DNA of 64,000 nucleotides from NCBI RefSeq assembly GCF_026625865.1, contig NZ_CP113067.1, positions 3,100,001 through 3,164,000 of the forward strand. Direction: 5' to 3'. Under the pieces are notes generated by a model, which was not told where the DNA came from, did not search any database, and was given only the letters and a program-made list of their open reading frames with translations. The stretch is from Microbacterium sp. SL75. GTDB taxonomy: Bacteria > Actinomycetota > Actinomycetes > Actinomycetales > Microbacteriaceae. This document shows, in pieces, positions 47,921 to 55,539 of the stretch (its first letter is position 1; every line of letters starts with the position of its first letter). A program made the translations under genes and the position numbers.

Positions 47921-49099
47921 TCATTCCTGCGTAGCGCGACGCAACGGGATGATGCCGCTCACAGCAGGCTTTTGCTTCACGTTTGCCTCACGTGGGTCAC
48001 GCATGGCGAAAGCGATATCGGCTGCGGTCGCGGTAGCGAAGTGCGCGTAGATCTCCGTCGTGGTGATTGAGCGGTGCCCGAGGAGCTCGGCGATGCGGCC
48101 GAGCGGAACGCCGTCCTGCGCGAGCCATGACGCGTAGGTGTGCCGCAGATCGTGCAGCGTGGCGCCCATGTGATCGAGTCCCGCGGCCTTCAGCGCGGGC
48201 TGCATCACGCGCCGGTAGAAGTTGCGGTCGTCACGGATGCCACCCCGGGCAGCGGGGAAGACCAGCCCCGAGGGGCAGCGACCCGCGCGGTGCTGCACCC
48301 CGCAATCTCGAGCAGCCGGAACCTCGAGATAGTCGACCGACCACTGCAGCAGCGGCACGTGACGCTGTCGCCGACCCTTCGGATACGGCTTGATCTCGCG
48401 ACCGTCGGTTACGTCAGCGACGGTGACGACTCCGCGGGTCAGGTCGAGGCGGTGCAGGTGGAGGCCGGCGGCTTCTCCCCAGCGGAGGCCTGTACCTACG
48501 AGGAAGTCAAGTAGGGCGCGATCCTGTGAGTTTGGCACCGCAGCCGAGAGGGCGGCGTACTGCTCGCGCGTAAGGAATACGGGATCGCCCGCGGCGTCCG
48601 GGGGTAGCTTGATGCGCGTTGCCGGGTTGGTGTCGATCAACTCGGCGTCGATCGCGGCCGTCATGCTCGAGACGAAGACGTTCAGGTATCGCCGGACGGA
48701 TGACGATTTCCGGTAGCGGGGCTCCTCCTCTGTGCCGAGATTCTCTTTAACCATCCGCGTCGCCCACGTCTGCACATCGTGCCGCGTAATGCCCGCGAGG
48801 GGGGCGTCGCGCCACTGTGGCAGCAGGTGCTGCTCGATCATGCCGGCCTCGTTCTCGACGGTGCTCGGCTCGATCTGGCGGCCGGGTGACCACATCTCGA
48901 GCCAGTCGCCCCACGTGATCTCTGAGGCGCGGGGGTCGCGCCATCCTGGGCGCTTCACCTTCACCTCGAGTTCTGTCGCGGCATCCTTGGCCGCGCGCTT
49001 CGAGGTGAACGTGCCGCCGCGGGTGTAGCGGACCTCTCCGCTGGGGAGTCGGTAGGCGCCTCGGTAACGACCGGACGGCAGTTTCTGTGACCAGGCCAT
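47921..49099 (-). CDS. int: Tyrosine site-specific integrase
   Basis: A 392-residue phage integrase. An N-terminal arm-binding segment (GRYRGAYRLPSGEVRYTRGGTF) and a core-binding SAM-like domain precede the catalytic domain. Catalytic residues are Arg206 (GTGLRWGEAAGL), HDLRHTYASW, LGHRSITTTEIY with the nucleophile Tyr351. It would recombine attP with the tRNA-Val gene, whose 3' fragment lies 68 bp beyond its stop. It is divergent from a short gene at 49154. Confidence 0.95.
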   Translation of the reverse strand: MAWSQKLPSGRYRGAYRLPSGEVRYTRGGTFTSKRAAKDAATELEVKVKRPGWRDPRASEITWGDWLEMWSPGRQIEPSTVENEAGMIEQHLLPQWRDAPLAGITRHDVQTWATRMVKENLGTEEEPRYRKSSSVRRYLNVFVSSMTAAIDAELIDTNPATRIKLPPDAAGDPVFLTREQYAALSAAVPNSQDRALLDFLVGTGLRWGEAAGLHLHRLDLTRGVVTVADVTDGREIKPYPKGRRQRHVPLLQWSVDYLEVPAARDCGVQHRAGRCPSGLVFPAARGGIRDDRNFYRRVMQPALKAAGLDHMGATLHDLRHTYASWLAQDGVPLGRIAELLGHRSITTTEIYAHFATATAADIAFAMRDPREANVKQKPAVSGIIPLRRATQE

Positions 49100-49153
49100 C
49101 AGGGTCGGAGCCCTGCGCTACTATCGAACAAATCTTCGAGTGGGGGAGCGGGA

Positions 49154-49291
49154 ATGAATCTGACGGCTGGGGAAGTGCTGGCTCTATCGGTCGAGTTGAG
49201 CATGACGCCGTCACGCATCCTGCACGCGCTCGGCCGCGTCATCGAGCAGTCGGCCGGCATCGACGCCGAGCGCCTTCGCGATTCGGAATAG
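49154..49291 (+). CDS. Small protein candidate between integrase and repressor
   Basis: A 45-residue open frame (MNLTAGEVLALSVELS to ERLRDSE) that could form a short helix-turn-helix. Support comes from a strong ribosome binding site (GGGGAGCGGG just before the ATG) and a near-consensus -10 (TACTAT, 49119-49124). It runs antisense across the last 81 bp of the repressor gene, so its transcript could also affect repressor expression. No homologue is recognised. It may be coincidental. Confidence 0.4.
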   Translation: MNLTAGEVLALSVELSMTPSRILHALGRVIEQSAGIDAERLRDSE

Positions 49292-49444
49292 CGCCGAGAC
49301 GGGCGTGTCCCGGTCGCCCTTCAGGTATCGCCGCAAGGTCGCGACGGGAATTCCTGACTTCGCTGCTAGGGCAACGTCGTTGAGGTTGGCGCGGCCCTGT
49401 GCTGCCCGCAGCTCGGCGGAGGCGGCCGCCACATACTGATCCAT
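49211..49444 (-). CDS. Phage repressor, short HTH protein
   Basis: A 77-residue XRE/Cro-CI-like protein with the helix-turn-helix in NDVALAAKSGIPVATLRRYLKGDRDTPVSALFRIAKALGV. It has no C-terminal peptidase or oligomerisation domain, so it should not be cleaved by RecA in the LexA/CI manner. The ATG at 49444 follows a TAACAT -10 by 7 nt. It faces the Cro-like gene across an operator region, as expected for a lysogeny repressor. Confidence 0.78.
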   Translation of the reverse strand: MDQYVAAASAELRAAQGRANLNDVALAAKSGIPVATLRRYLKGDRDTPVSALFRIAKALGVDAGRLLDDAAERVQDA

Positions 49445-49451
49445 GTGGGAT

Positions 49452-49542
49452 ATGTTATCGCCATTTTGGGTAACAAAACAACCCAAATAGGGCACGGGCC
49501 CGTCTTGACGTGACCCATTTGGGCGTCTAAGTTACCCATATG
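49452..49542. promoter_or_regulatory. Lysogeny switch: divergent promoters and four operator sites
   Basis: Four related sites occur: GTTACCCAAAAT (49474-49463, minus), ACCCAAAT (49481-49488), ACCCATTTG (49513-49521) and GTTACCCATATG (49531-49542). The first two form an inverted pair with 7-bp arms. Rightward promoter: TTGACG (49505-49510), 17-bp spacer, TAAGTT (49528-49533), ATG 6 nt later. Leftward: TTGTTT, 18-bp spacer, TAACAT (49457-49452), ATG 7 nt later. Sites 3 and 4 cover the rightward promoter and site 1 the leftward spacer. Both transcripts should be leaderless. Confidence 0.75.
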
Positions 49543-49782
49543 GATCACTCACTGGCGAAGCTCACGGCCGACAAGGTCGCAGCAAGCATTCTACGTGCTG
49601 GCCGTTCCAAGGCATCCGTGGCCTCGGCGGCAGGCATCCCGACCTCGACGTTCGGTCGCAAGATCGACGGGCATGTCGAGTTCACCCTGGGGGAACTTCT
49701 GCGCATCGCCCGCGCAGTCGGTGTCTCCCCTTCCGAGTACGTGCCTGCGGAGTTCAGCGCGTCCGTGCCGGTGGCGGCCTGA
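49540..49782 (+). CDS. Cro-like HTH protein
   Basis: An 80-residue DNA-binding protein. The HTH lies in KASVASAAGIPTSTFGRKIDGHVEFTLGELLRIARAVGV. It is the first rightward gene of the early region and is read from a promoter covered by two of the four operator sites, as Cro is. The ATG is at the predicted transcription start. Confidence 0.75.
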   Translation: MDHSLAKLTADKVAASILRAGRSKASVASAAGIPTSTFGRKIDGHVEFTLGELLRIARAVGVSPSEYVPAEFSASVPVAA

Positions 49783-49783
49783 C

Positions 49784-50005
49784 GTGCTCGAGCCGCAGTA
49801 CACGCCCGCTGAAGCGGCGAAGATCGCGCGCCGCCACGTCGTGACGATCCGTCGCGATCTGGTCGGCGGCACCCTGCACGGGTCGCAGCGCGTCGACGGT
49901 GGTCGCTGGCTCATCTCCGAGGGCTGCCTGTCGGCCTACATGGCCGGTGCGGAGTGCCAGCACCGGGCCGCCTCAAACGTCACGCCGATGCGCCGCGCCG
50001 GCTGA
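49784..50005 (+). CDS. Excisionase-like winged-helix/MerR-type DNA-binding protein
   Basis: A 73-residue protein. The N-terminal half, YTPAEAAKIARRHVVTIRRDLVGGTLHGSQRVDGGRWLI, follows the pattern of helix-turn-helix type 17 excisionase/BldC-like domains, with the R..GG.W strand that closes the wing. It could be the directionality factor for the integrase or an early regulator. The GTG start is one base after the Cro-like stop codon. Confidence 0.72.
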   Translation: MLEPQYTPAEAAKIARRHVVTIRRDLVGGTLHGSQRVDGGRWLISEGCLSAYMAGAECQHRAASNVTPMRRAG

Positions 50006-50038
50006 TGACCCACCTCACCTCACCCGAAGGGGCAGCAC

Positions 50039-50284
50039 ATGCCTGACCGCAACACCGAAGCTTTTCCGACCGTCGAGCGTCCGGTCGCTCTCATCGTCGA
50101 GGCGTCGTTCGACAGTGACACGTTCACGATCGACACGACCACGATCGACGGGCAGCGCGTCGTCGTCATGCAGCAGCGTGACGGAGTCCGCTACCTCACC
50201 GCGGCCGAGACGCTCGCACTCTCGCGGGCGCTGCTCTCCCGTCTTGCCTACGTCGGGTTCCCCGAAGAGGCGGTGATCGCGTGA
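50039..50284 (+). CDS. Prophage protein of unknown function
   Basis: An 81-residue acidic protein. It looks like a small beta-rich domain (VALIVEASFDSDTFTID, QRVVVMQQRDGVRYLT) followed by a helix. GAAGGGG precedes the ATG. It ends in a 4-nt overlap with the next gene. No family is recognised. Confidence 0.65.
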   Translation: MPDRNTEAFPTVERPVALIVEASFDSDTFTIDTTTIDGQRVVVMQQRDGVRYLTAAETLALSRALLSRLAYVGFPEEAVIA

Positions 50285-50574
50285 GCGTCGCCGTCGAGGA
50301 GGCTCGCCCCGCGCCGGTCGCGCCGACGCACCGCGAGGTGCTCGCCCGCTCGCAGCGCCTGGCGGATTCCGCCGCACAGTCGCTGAACGACGAAGCGCTG
50401 CGCGTCGAGCGTGACCGTATGGCGCTCGCGACGGTGCACAGTGTGCTCGCTGGTGACGGCTGGGAGCGTGCCTACGCGAACGCGTCGAAGAGTGCAGCCC
50501 GGCTGCTGGCCGGCGTCGTCGCCGAGAACGCGGTCAAGCGCACGCACGGTTTCACCCGGAAGCTCGAGGCATGA
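50281..50574 (+). CDS. Prophage protein of unknown function
   Basis: A 97-residue, largely helical protein (HREVLARSQRLADSAAQSLNDEAL, NASKSAARLLAGVVAENA). It starts with GTG in a GTGA overlap with the previous gene and ends in an ATGA overlap with the next. Confidence 0.65.
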   Translation: MSVAVEEARPAPVAPTHREVLARSQRLADSAAQSLNDEALRVERDRMALATVHSVLAGDGWERAYANASKSAARLLAGVVAENAVKRTHGFTRKLEA

Positions 50575-50747
50575 GCGGCACGCGGCGCACGCTCGCCATC
50601 CCGGGGATGCCGGTCGTGAAGGCGCTCGAGTCGCGCCGGGTTCGCGCCGAGCGTGAGGAGCGGATCGCCCGCAACCGTGTGGCGGCGAAGCGCTTCGATC
50701 GCGTCGACCGGTACGCCGATCGTCACGACCGCGAGGCGGTGGCCTGA
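50571..50747 (+). CDS. Small basic prophage protein
   Basis: A 58-residue highly charged protein (18 Arg/Lys), probably helical: SRRVRAEREERIARNRVAAK and RYADRHDREAV. Such composition suggests nucleic-acid contact, but no family is recognised. It overlaps upstream by 4 nt and downstream by 1 nt (TGATG). Confidence 0.58.
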   Translation: MSGTRRTLAIPGMPVVKALESRRVRAEREERIARNRVAAKRFDRVDRYADRHDREAVA

Positions 50748-51058
50748 TGGGGCAGACGCTGCGGACCCGGGATGCCGACCCGGTCACCTCGGCCGAGGCG
50801 GTCGCCGACACGGATCTCGCCCGCTCGCAGATGGAAGTGCTCGCCATCTTCGAGATTGCGCGCGAGGACGGCGTGACGGCCCTCGCCGAGCACGAGGTCG
50901 TCGAGTACGGCCGTCGCCTCGGCTCGACCTACTCGGATCAGCGACTGCGGTCGTGCTGCCCCGAGCTCGAGCGGAAGCGCTGGCTGACCCGCACCCCGGC
51001 ATTTAAGCCCGGCCCGACCGGCACCCGCCGCGCCGAAGTCTGGGCGCTCGCCCGCTAA
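50747..51058 (+). CDS. Prophage winged-helix-like protein
   Basis: A 103-residue protein with helices RSQMEVLAIFEIAREDG and LAEHEVVEYGRRLGS, then SDQRLRSCCPELERKRWLTRTP, the layout of a small winged-helix domain in which RSCCPELERKRWL would be the recognition part. Function unknown. A 70-bp gap with an AAGGAG site follows. Confidence 0.62.
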   Translation: MGQTLRTRDADPVTSAEAVADTDLARSQMEVLAIFEIAREDGVTALAEHEVVEYGRRLGSTYSDQRLRSCCPELERKRWLTRTPAFKPGPTGTRRAEVWALAR

Positions 51059-51128
51059 CCCCCACCTCTCACCATCTCTCGGCGACACGGCCGATGTTCC
51101 GTGCTGCCCGAAACCAAGGAGATACGCC

Positions 51129-51704
51129 TTGAACGACACGACTCAGACCTATCAGACGCCCGCCCCCGACGCCCGCCCCGCATCGAACGGGTGGCTCGGT
51201 GGCGAGAATCAGAACAAGGGCTCACAGCAGCGGGAAGTGCGGTGGCTCACCCCGCCCGAGCTCGTCGCCCCGCTCGGCCGCTTCGACCTGGACCCTTGTG
51301 GCGCACCCGGGCACGTGCTCGCCGACCGTACCTACCTGCTCGAGAACGGCGACGACGGCCTGCGCGATCCGTGGGACGGCCGCGTGTGGCTCAACCCGCC
51401 CTATGGCAAGCTCGCCGAGCCGTTCCTGCGCAAGCTCGCCGACCACGGCCGCGGCGTCGCGCTCATCTTCGCGCGCACCGAAACGAAGATGTTTCACGAG
51501 CAGGTGTGGGGCCGCGCCTCCGCGGTCCTGTTCATGCTCGGCCGTGTGTCGTTCCTCACCGCCGACGGCGTGAAGGCGCGGGCAAACGCGGGCGCGCCGT
51601 CGTGCCTTGTGGCGTACGGCTCGGACGACGCGGAACTGCTGCGCGCGAGCGGTGTCGCCGGGCAGTTCGTTGACCTGCGCCGGGCGGCAGGGGTGGCGGC
51701 ATGA
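51129..51704 (+). CDS. Phage DNA N6-adenine methyltransferase
   Basis: A 191-residue member of the phage Dam-like family (PF05869 type). Features are EVRWLTPPELVAPLGRFDLDPC, the catalytic WLNPPYG motif (residues 87-93), ALIFARTETKMF and RVSFLTADGVKA. It methylates adenine, protecting phage DNA from host restriction or marking it. The start is a TTG fixed by a strong AAGGAG 7 nt upstream, unusual in this region. It overlaps the next gene by 4 nt. Confidence 0.88.
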   Translation: MNDTTQTYQTPAPDARPASNGWLGGENQNKGSQQREVRWLTPPELVAPLGRFDLDPCGAPGHVLADRTYLLENGDDGLRDPWDGRVWLNPPYGKLAEPFLRKLADHGRGVALIFARTETKMFHEQVWGRASAVLFMLGRVSFLTADGVKARANAGAPSCLVAYGSDDAELLRASGVAGQFVDLRRAAGVAA

Positions 51705-51916
51705 CCGCGGAGCCCGGTCGCGCCTACAGCGACCGCACGCCTGTTCCGCGGCCGGCTGACCGGTGCCCGACGACGTGCACGGATCAGCGCGAGAACGCCC
51801 CGCACTCGACCTTGACGCACCCGTGCAAGCTGACCGCCGGTCACGGCGATGATCACCGCTGCATCTGCGGCAAGACATGGCCGCCGCTCGTCGGCGCGCG
51901 GGGGGAGGCGCTGTGA
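51701..51916 (+). CDS. Small Cys/His-rich prophage protein
   Basis: A 71-residue protein with cysteines and histidines at CPTTC, HPCKLTAGHGDDHRCIC, a likely single zinc site. No family recognised. Overlaps both neighbours by 4 nt. Confidence 0.58.
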   Translation: MTAEPGRAYSDRTPVPRPADRCPTTCTDQRENAPHSTLTHPCKLTAGHGDDHRCICGKTWPPLVGARGEAL

Positions 51917-52026
51917 ATCCCGACTACTTCCCGCCGCAGCTGGGGCTGCCGATCGCGGGCGCGCTCTGCGTCTGGCTGGCCGTCGCCTGGTGGCGCGACC
52001 GCACGGGCCGAGGGGGTCACGCGTGA
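51913..52026 (+). CDS. Very small membrane protein
   Basis: A 37-residue protein with one transmembrane helix (PIAGALCVWLAVAWW) followed by a basic end. It starts at a GTGA overlap and ends in another, which is the main support for it being a gene. Confidence 0.5.
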   Translation: MNPDYFPPQLGLPIAGALCVWLAVAWWRDRTGRGGHA

Positions 52027-52880
52027 GCGCGCTCGAGGGGTTCGTGCCCGATCTCGACGAGGTGACCTATCACGCTCACCCGGCACTGTCGTCGACCGGC
52101 GCCCGGCAGCTGCTGCAGGCGCCTGCCCGCTTCGCGCACTGGATGGAGAACAAGCCGCCGCACAAGAAGGCGTACGACGTCGGTTCGGCCGTGCACGCGA
52201 AGGTGCTCGGCACCGGGTGGGACGTAGTCGAGATCCCCGACCGCCTGCTGTCGGGTCCGAACCGTGCCATCTCGAGCGTCGCCGCGAAGTGGTGGGTGGA
52301 GATGGCCCGCGCGTCGAACGCGATCCCGCTGAAGGCGCACGAGATCGCCGAGGTGGACGCGATGGCGGAAGCGGTGCTGGCAAACGTGATGGCCCGCGTC
52401 ATGTTCGAGCAGGAGGGCGACGCCGAACTGTCGGTGTTCTCCCGCGACGCCGAGACCGGTATCGAGCAGCGGTGCCGATTCGACTACCTCGGCAGCGGGT
52501 CGGGCCGACGGTTCGCCGTCGACCTGAAGACGAAGCACGGCCTGGCAACGCCCGTGAAGTTCTCGAAGACCGTCGCCGAGCTCGGCTATCACGTCCAGGT
52601 CGGCCACTACCTCGACACTCTCGCCGCTGCTGGCGGGGAGGTCGACCAATTCGTGTTCGTGGTCGTCGAGAAGGAACCGCCCTACCTGACGGCGACGTAC
52701 GTGCTCGGCCGCGAGTACCTCGAGATGGGCTACGCCGGGGCCGCCGAGGCGCGTCGCCGCTTCGCCGCCGGCATCGAGTCGGGCGTGTGGCCCGGCTACC
52801 CGCAGGAACTGCAGATCGCGATCCCGCCGAACTGGGCGGTCTACGACCACAACGAAGGCCTGGGAGGGCTGACGGCATGA
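52023..52880 (+). CDS. PD-(D/E)XK exonuclease-like protein
   Basis: A 285-residue protein resembling phage-type PD-(D/E)XK nucleases (RecE/DUF3799-like). It starts with YHAHPALSSTGARQLLQAPARF. The metal-binding core is ..RCRFDYLG..., then RFAVDLKTKHG, which gives the D-x-K triad, and ELGYHVQVGHYLD follows as the usual QxxxY helix. Such enzymes digest one strand for annealing-type recombination. The adjacent downstream gene would be the place for a recombinase. Confidence 0.8.
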   Translation: MSALEGFVPDLDEVTYHAHPALSSTGARQLLQAPARFAHWMENKPPHKKAYDVGSAVHAKVLGTGWDVVEIPDRLLSGPNRAISSVAAKWWVEMARASNAIPLKAHEIAEVDAMAEAVLANVMARVMFEQEGDAELSVFSRDAETGIEQRCRFDYLGSGSGRRFAVDLKTKHGLATPVKFSKTVAELGYHVQVGHYLDTLAAAGGEVDQFVFVVVEKEPPYLTATYVLGREYLEMGYAGAAEARRRFAAGIESGVWPGYPQELQIAIPPNWAVYDHNEGLGGLTA

Positions 52881-53572
52881 CAAATATCGATGACATTCAG
52901 ATCCCGACCGAGATCCGGGCATCCCGCCTGCGCGGTGCCGAGCGCCCCGCGCCGCCGGTCCCGGTCGACGACGTCTCGCAGACCCTCGCCGAGTACACGC
53001 GCCTCGCGCTGTCGACGGGCTCGCGCCTCGAGATCGATCCGGTGGAGTTCTTCGCGAGCGAGGATGCTCCGCCCGTCACCCTGTGGCTGCGCGCCGAGCA
53101 CCCGGCCGGCGCCCGCGCGACCGTCCGTCGCGATGGCGTCGTGACCGTCGTGAACCGGGCATGGGTGGAGGCGCTGCCTGGCGAGACCGTGCTGACTGAT
53201 GACGGCCGCCGCTGGCGTGATATCTGGGAGGCCAACCCGACGGAGCGGTTCGAGTCGTATGTGCTGCGCGCCGCGCTCGGGCGTGCATTCGCCGACGTGA
53301 TCGGCGACCGCCCCGACCCTGGCAAGCCCCGCGCCCGTCCCGCGGCGCCCGTGGCCGCGGAGCCGGCCGAGGGGGAGCCCGCCCCGCGCATCTCGCACGC
53401 CGCGTCGGCCGAGCTCGAGGCGGCGGTCGCCGCGCTCCCGTGGGAAGCGGCCGAGGTGCATCGCCGAGACCGTGGCATCGAGACCGCCGCGATATCGGCA
53501 CCCGTGCCGCGCCCGCCTGCGCCCAACGTCCCGCGACTGGTCGCGCCCGAGACTCGCGGCGGTGCCCGATGA
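52877..53572 (+). CDS. Prophage protein of unknown function, downstream of the exonuclease
   Basis: A 231-residue protein. Residues 50-150 look folded (LALSTGSRLEIDPVEFF, VTLWLRAEHPAGARATVRRDG, WRDIWEANPTERFESYVLRAALGRAFADVIG); the rest is Pro/Ala-rich. Its position matches that of single-strand annealing proteins in RecE/RecT-like modules, but I see no RecT or ERF motif. Confidence 0.6.
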   Translation: MTNIDDIQIPTEIRASRLRGAERPAPPVPVDDVSQTLAEYTRLALSTGSRLEIDPVEFFASEDAPPVTLWLRAEHPAGARATVRRDGVVTVVNRAWVEALPGETVLTDDGRRWRDIWEANPTERFESYVLRAALGRAFADVIGDRPDPGKPRARPAAPVAAEPAEGEPAPRISHAASAELEAAVAALPWEAAEVHRRDRGIETAAISAPVPRPPAPNVPRLVAPETRGGAR

Positions 53573-53736
53573 TCGGCGCGTTCATCGCTTGCCTGGTGGC
53601 GATCGTCGGAGCGGCCGGATTCGTGGGGGCGGCGGCCGTGTATCGCGACGTAACCGCGGCCGTGTTCTTCAGCTGCGTGCTGGTGCTCGGTCTCGTCGTC
53701 ATCGCCATGCTTTACGGTGCGGCGGTGCTCCCGTGA
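53569..53736 (+). CDS. Small two-pass membrane protein
   Basis: A 55-residue protein made of two hydrophobic helices (IGAFIACLVAIVGAAGFVGAAAVY and AAVFFSCVLVLGLVVIAML) with a short polar link. Overlaps both neighbours by 4 nt. Role unknown. Confidence 0.6.
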   Translation: MIGAFIACLVAIVGAAGFVGAAAVYRDVTAAVFFSCVLVLGLVVIAMLYGAAVLP

Positions 53737-54170
53737 CCGGTCCGGCCGAGTTCAAGCCCGCGACCGTGGAGAAGATCTGGGATCGCGATCGGGGTTGCTG
53801 CGCGAAGTGCGGGAAGCCGCTCGTGTGGGACCGCCGCGGCCCGGGCCTCGGTGGCTGGTCGGTGCATCACCGCGAGGACCGCGGGCAGGGCGGCGTGAAG
53901 CGCGCGAGCAAGGGCCGGGTGCAGCCCCGCGCGTACCTCGCCCTCGCGGCGAACGGTGTCCTGCTCTGCGGTGACGGCGTCGCCGGATGCCACGGCGAGA
54001 TCACCCGTAACGAGGTGCCCGCGCGCCTCGGTTTCCGCGTCCCCCGGATCGGCATCCGCCGCCCGGTCGACGTGCCCCTGCTGCACGCCCTGTTCGGGTG
54101 GGTGCTGCTCGACAACGACGGCGGCTATGCGCCTGCCGACGAGCCCGACGAAGAGGAGATGGCGGCATGA
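53733..54170 (+). CDS. HNH endonuclease
   Basis: A 145-residue protein with an HNH nuclease core: KIWDRDRGCCAKCGKPLVWD, WSVHHREDRGQGG, and LCGDGVAGCHGEITRN, providing zinc-binding cysteines and the catalytic histidines. In an early operon it could be a homing or recombination nuclease rather than a packaging one, since no terminase follows. Confidence 0.8.
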   Translation: MTGPAEFKPATVEKIWDRDRGCCAKCGKPLVWDRRGPGLGGWSVHHREDRGQGGVKRASKGRVQPRAYLALAANGVLLCGDGVAGCHGEITRNEVPARLGFRVPRIGIRRPVDVPLLHALFGWVLLDNDGGYAPADEPDEEEMAA

Positions 54171-55246
54171 CGGTGGCACTCGATTTGTTCGCAGGCACCG
54201 GCTGGGGTGTGGCCCTGCAGGCTCGCGGCATCCGTGAGGGTGGCGTCGAGATCATGCCCGAGGCTCGCGCGTCGCGCGCCGCGGCGGGCATGGAGACGAT
54301 CTATCACGACGTGTGGGACGGTCTGCTGTCTGACGACCCGGTCGTCTTCACGCACTCTCTGCAGATCGCGTCGCCCCCGTGTCAGTCGTTCAGCCTGGCG
54401 GGGAAGGGTGCGGGCCGCGCGGCGCTCGACGACGTGCTGCGCGCGATCGACGATCGCGCCTACGAGCAGCCCGCCCGCCTGCGCGCGCTCGGCGCAGAGA
54501 CCGACGACCGTACCGCCCTGGTGCTGACGCCCCTCGCGCACGTGCACCGCGACCGCCCCATGTTCATCACGTGGGAGCAGGTGCCCCCGGTGCTGCCGGT
54601 GTGGGAGGCGTGCGCCGAGGTGCTTCGCGGCATGGGCTACTCGGTGTGGGTAGGCATCATCCGGGCCGAGCAGTACGGGGTGCCGCAGACTCGCCGCCGC
54701 GCCGTGCTCATCGCCCGCGCCGACGGCATCGACGCGGCCCCGCCAACGCCGACGCACTCGCGCTACTACGAGCGCGAGCCGCAGCGTCTCGACGAGGGCG
54801 TGCTGCCGTGGGTGACGATGGCCGAGGCTCTCGGCTGGGGGCTCTCGCTTCGCCCGAGTCCGACCATCACCGGGGGTGGCACCGAGACCGGCGGGGCCGA
54901 GCCGATCGCGAAGCTCGCCCGTTACACGTCGCGCCCCGATTGGGTGTTCCGGCGTCCTGCGACGACCGTCGTCGCCGATCCTCGCCTCGGTGGCCCCGGT
55001 CGGTCGGAGTTCGTGAAGGGTGGCGTTTCCCGGCAGAACCGTCCTGGCTCGCTGCGTCTCGAGGCACACGAGGCGGCGAAGCTGCAGAGCTACCCCGACG
55101 ATTTCCACTTCGCGGGCGGCCTCGGCAAGCAGTTCCTGCAGATCGGGAACGCGGTCCCGCCTCTCATGGCGGGCGCGATCATCGACGAGCTGCTCGCCCC
55201 GGCCGCGCTGCGCGCCGTCCCCGAGGTGGTGGAGCGTGCCGCGTGA
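54167..55246 (+). CDS. DNA cytosine-5 methyltransferase
   Basis: A 359-residue C5 methyltransferase. Motif I is LDLFAGTGWGVAL, the catalytic motif IV SPPCQSFSLAG (Cys72), motif VIII QTRRRAVLIAR, and motifs IX-X lie at the C-terminal FLQIGNAVPPLMAGAI. The usual ENV is WEQV. It overlaps the preceding HNH gene by 4 nt and has no restriction enzyme of the usual type, so it is likely an orphan phage methylase protecting the genome. Confidence 0.93.
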   Translation: MTVALDLFAGTGWGVALQARGIREGGVEIMPEARASRAAAGMETIYHDVWDGLLSDDPVVFTHSLQIASPPCQSFSLAGKGAGRAALDDVLRAIDDRAYEQPARLRALGAETDDRTALVLTPLAHVHRDRPMFITWEQVPPVLPVWEACAEVLRGMGYSVWVGIIRAEQYGVPQTRRRAVLIARADGIDAAPPTPTHSRYYEREPQRLDEGVLPWVTMAEALGWGLSLRPSPTITGGGTETGGAEPIAKLARYTSRPDWVFRRPATTVVADPRLGGPGRSEFVKGGVSRQNRPGSLRLEAHEAAKLQSYPDDFHFAGGLGKQFLQIGNAVPPLMAGAIIDELLAPAALRAVPEVVERAA

Positions 55247-55539
55247 GCGTGATCTCGGAGGCGTTCGCCGTGTGGCGCGAGTGTCGGGAGGCGTTCGACG
55301 AGGTGCTGCATTCGGCGTACACCCGGGCGGAGGTCGCGACGAACGGCGCCCTGCTGAACGAGCGCGGACGTCGGCGCGGGGTGGACGCGGTGTCGCTGTT
55401 CATGGGGCCGGCGGTGCGGGCGTACGCGTACGCGTCGCCGGAGCTCGTCGAGCACTGGGAGGGGCACCCGCGGGTGACGTATGCGGAGTTCGAGCGGCAG
55501 TGGGTCGCAGGGCAGGAGGAGGAGCGGTGGGCGTCGTGA
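55243..55539 (+). CDS. Prophage protein of unknown function
   Basis: A 98-residue helical protein (FAVWRECREAFDEVLHSAYTRAEVA, VTYAEFERQWVAGQEEERW). GTG start in a 4-nt overlap with the methyltransferase stop. No family is recognised. Confidence 0.62.
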   Translation: MSVISEAFAVWRECREAFDEVLHSAYTRAEVATNGALLNERGRRRGVDAVSLFMGPAVRAYAYASPELVEHWEGHPRVTYAEFERQWVAGQEEERWAS

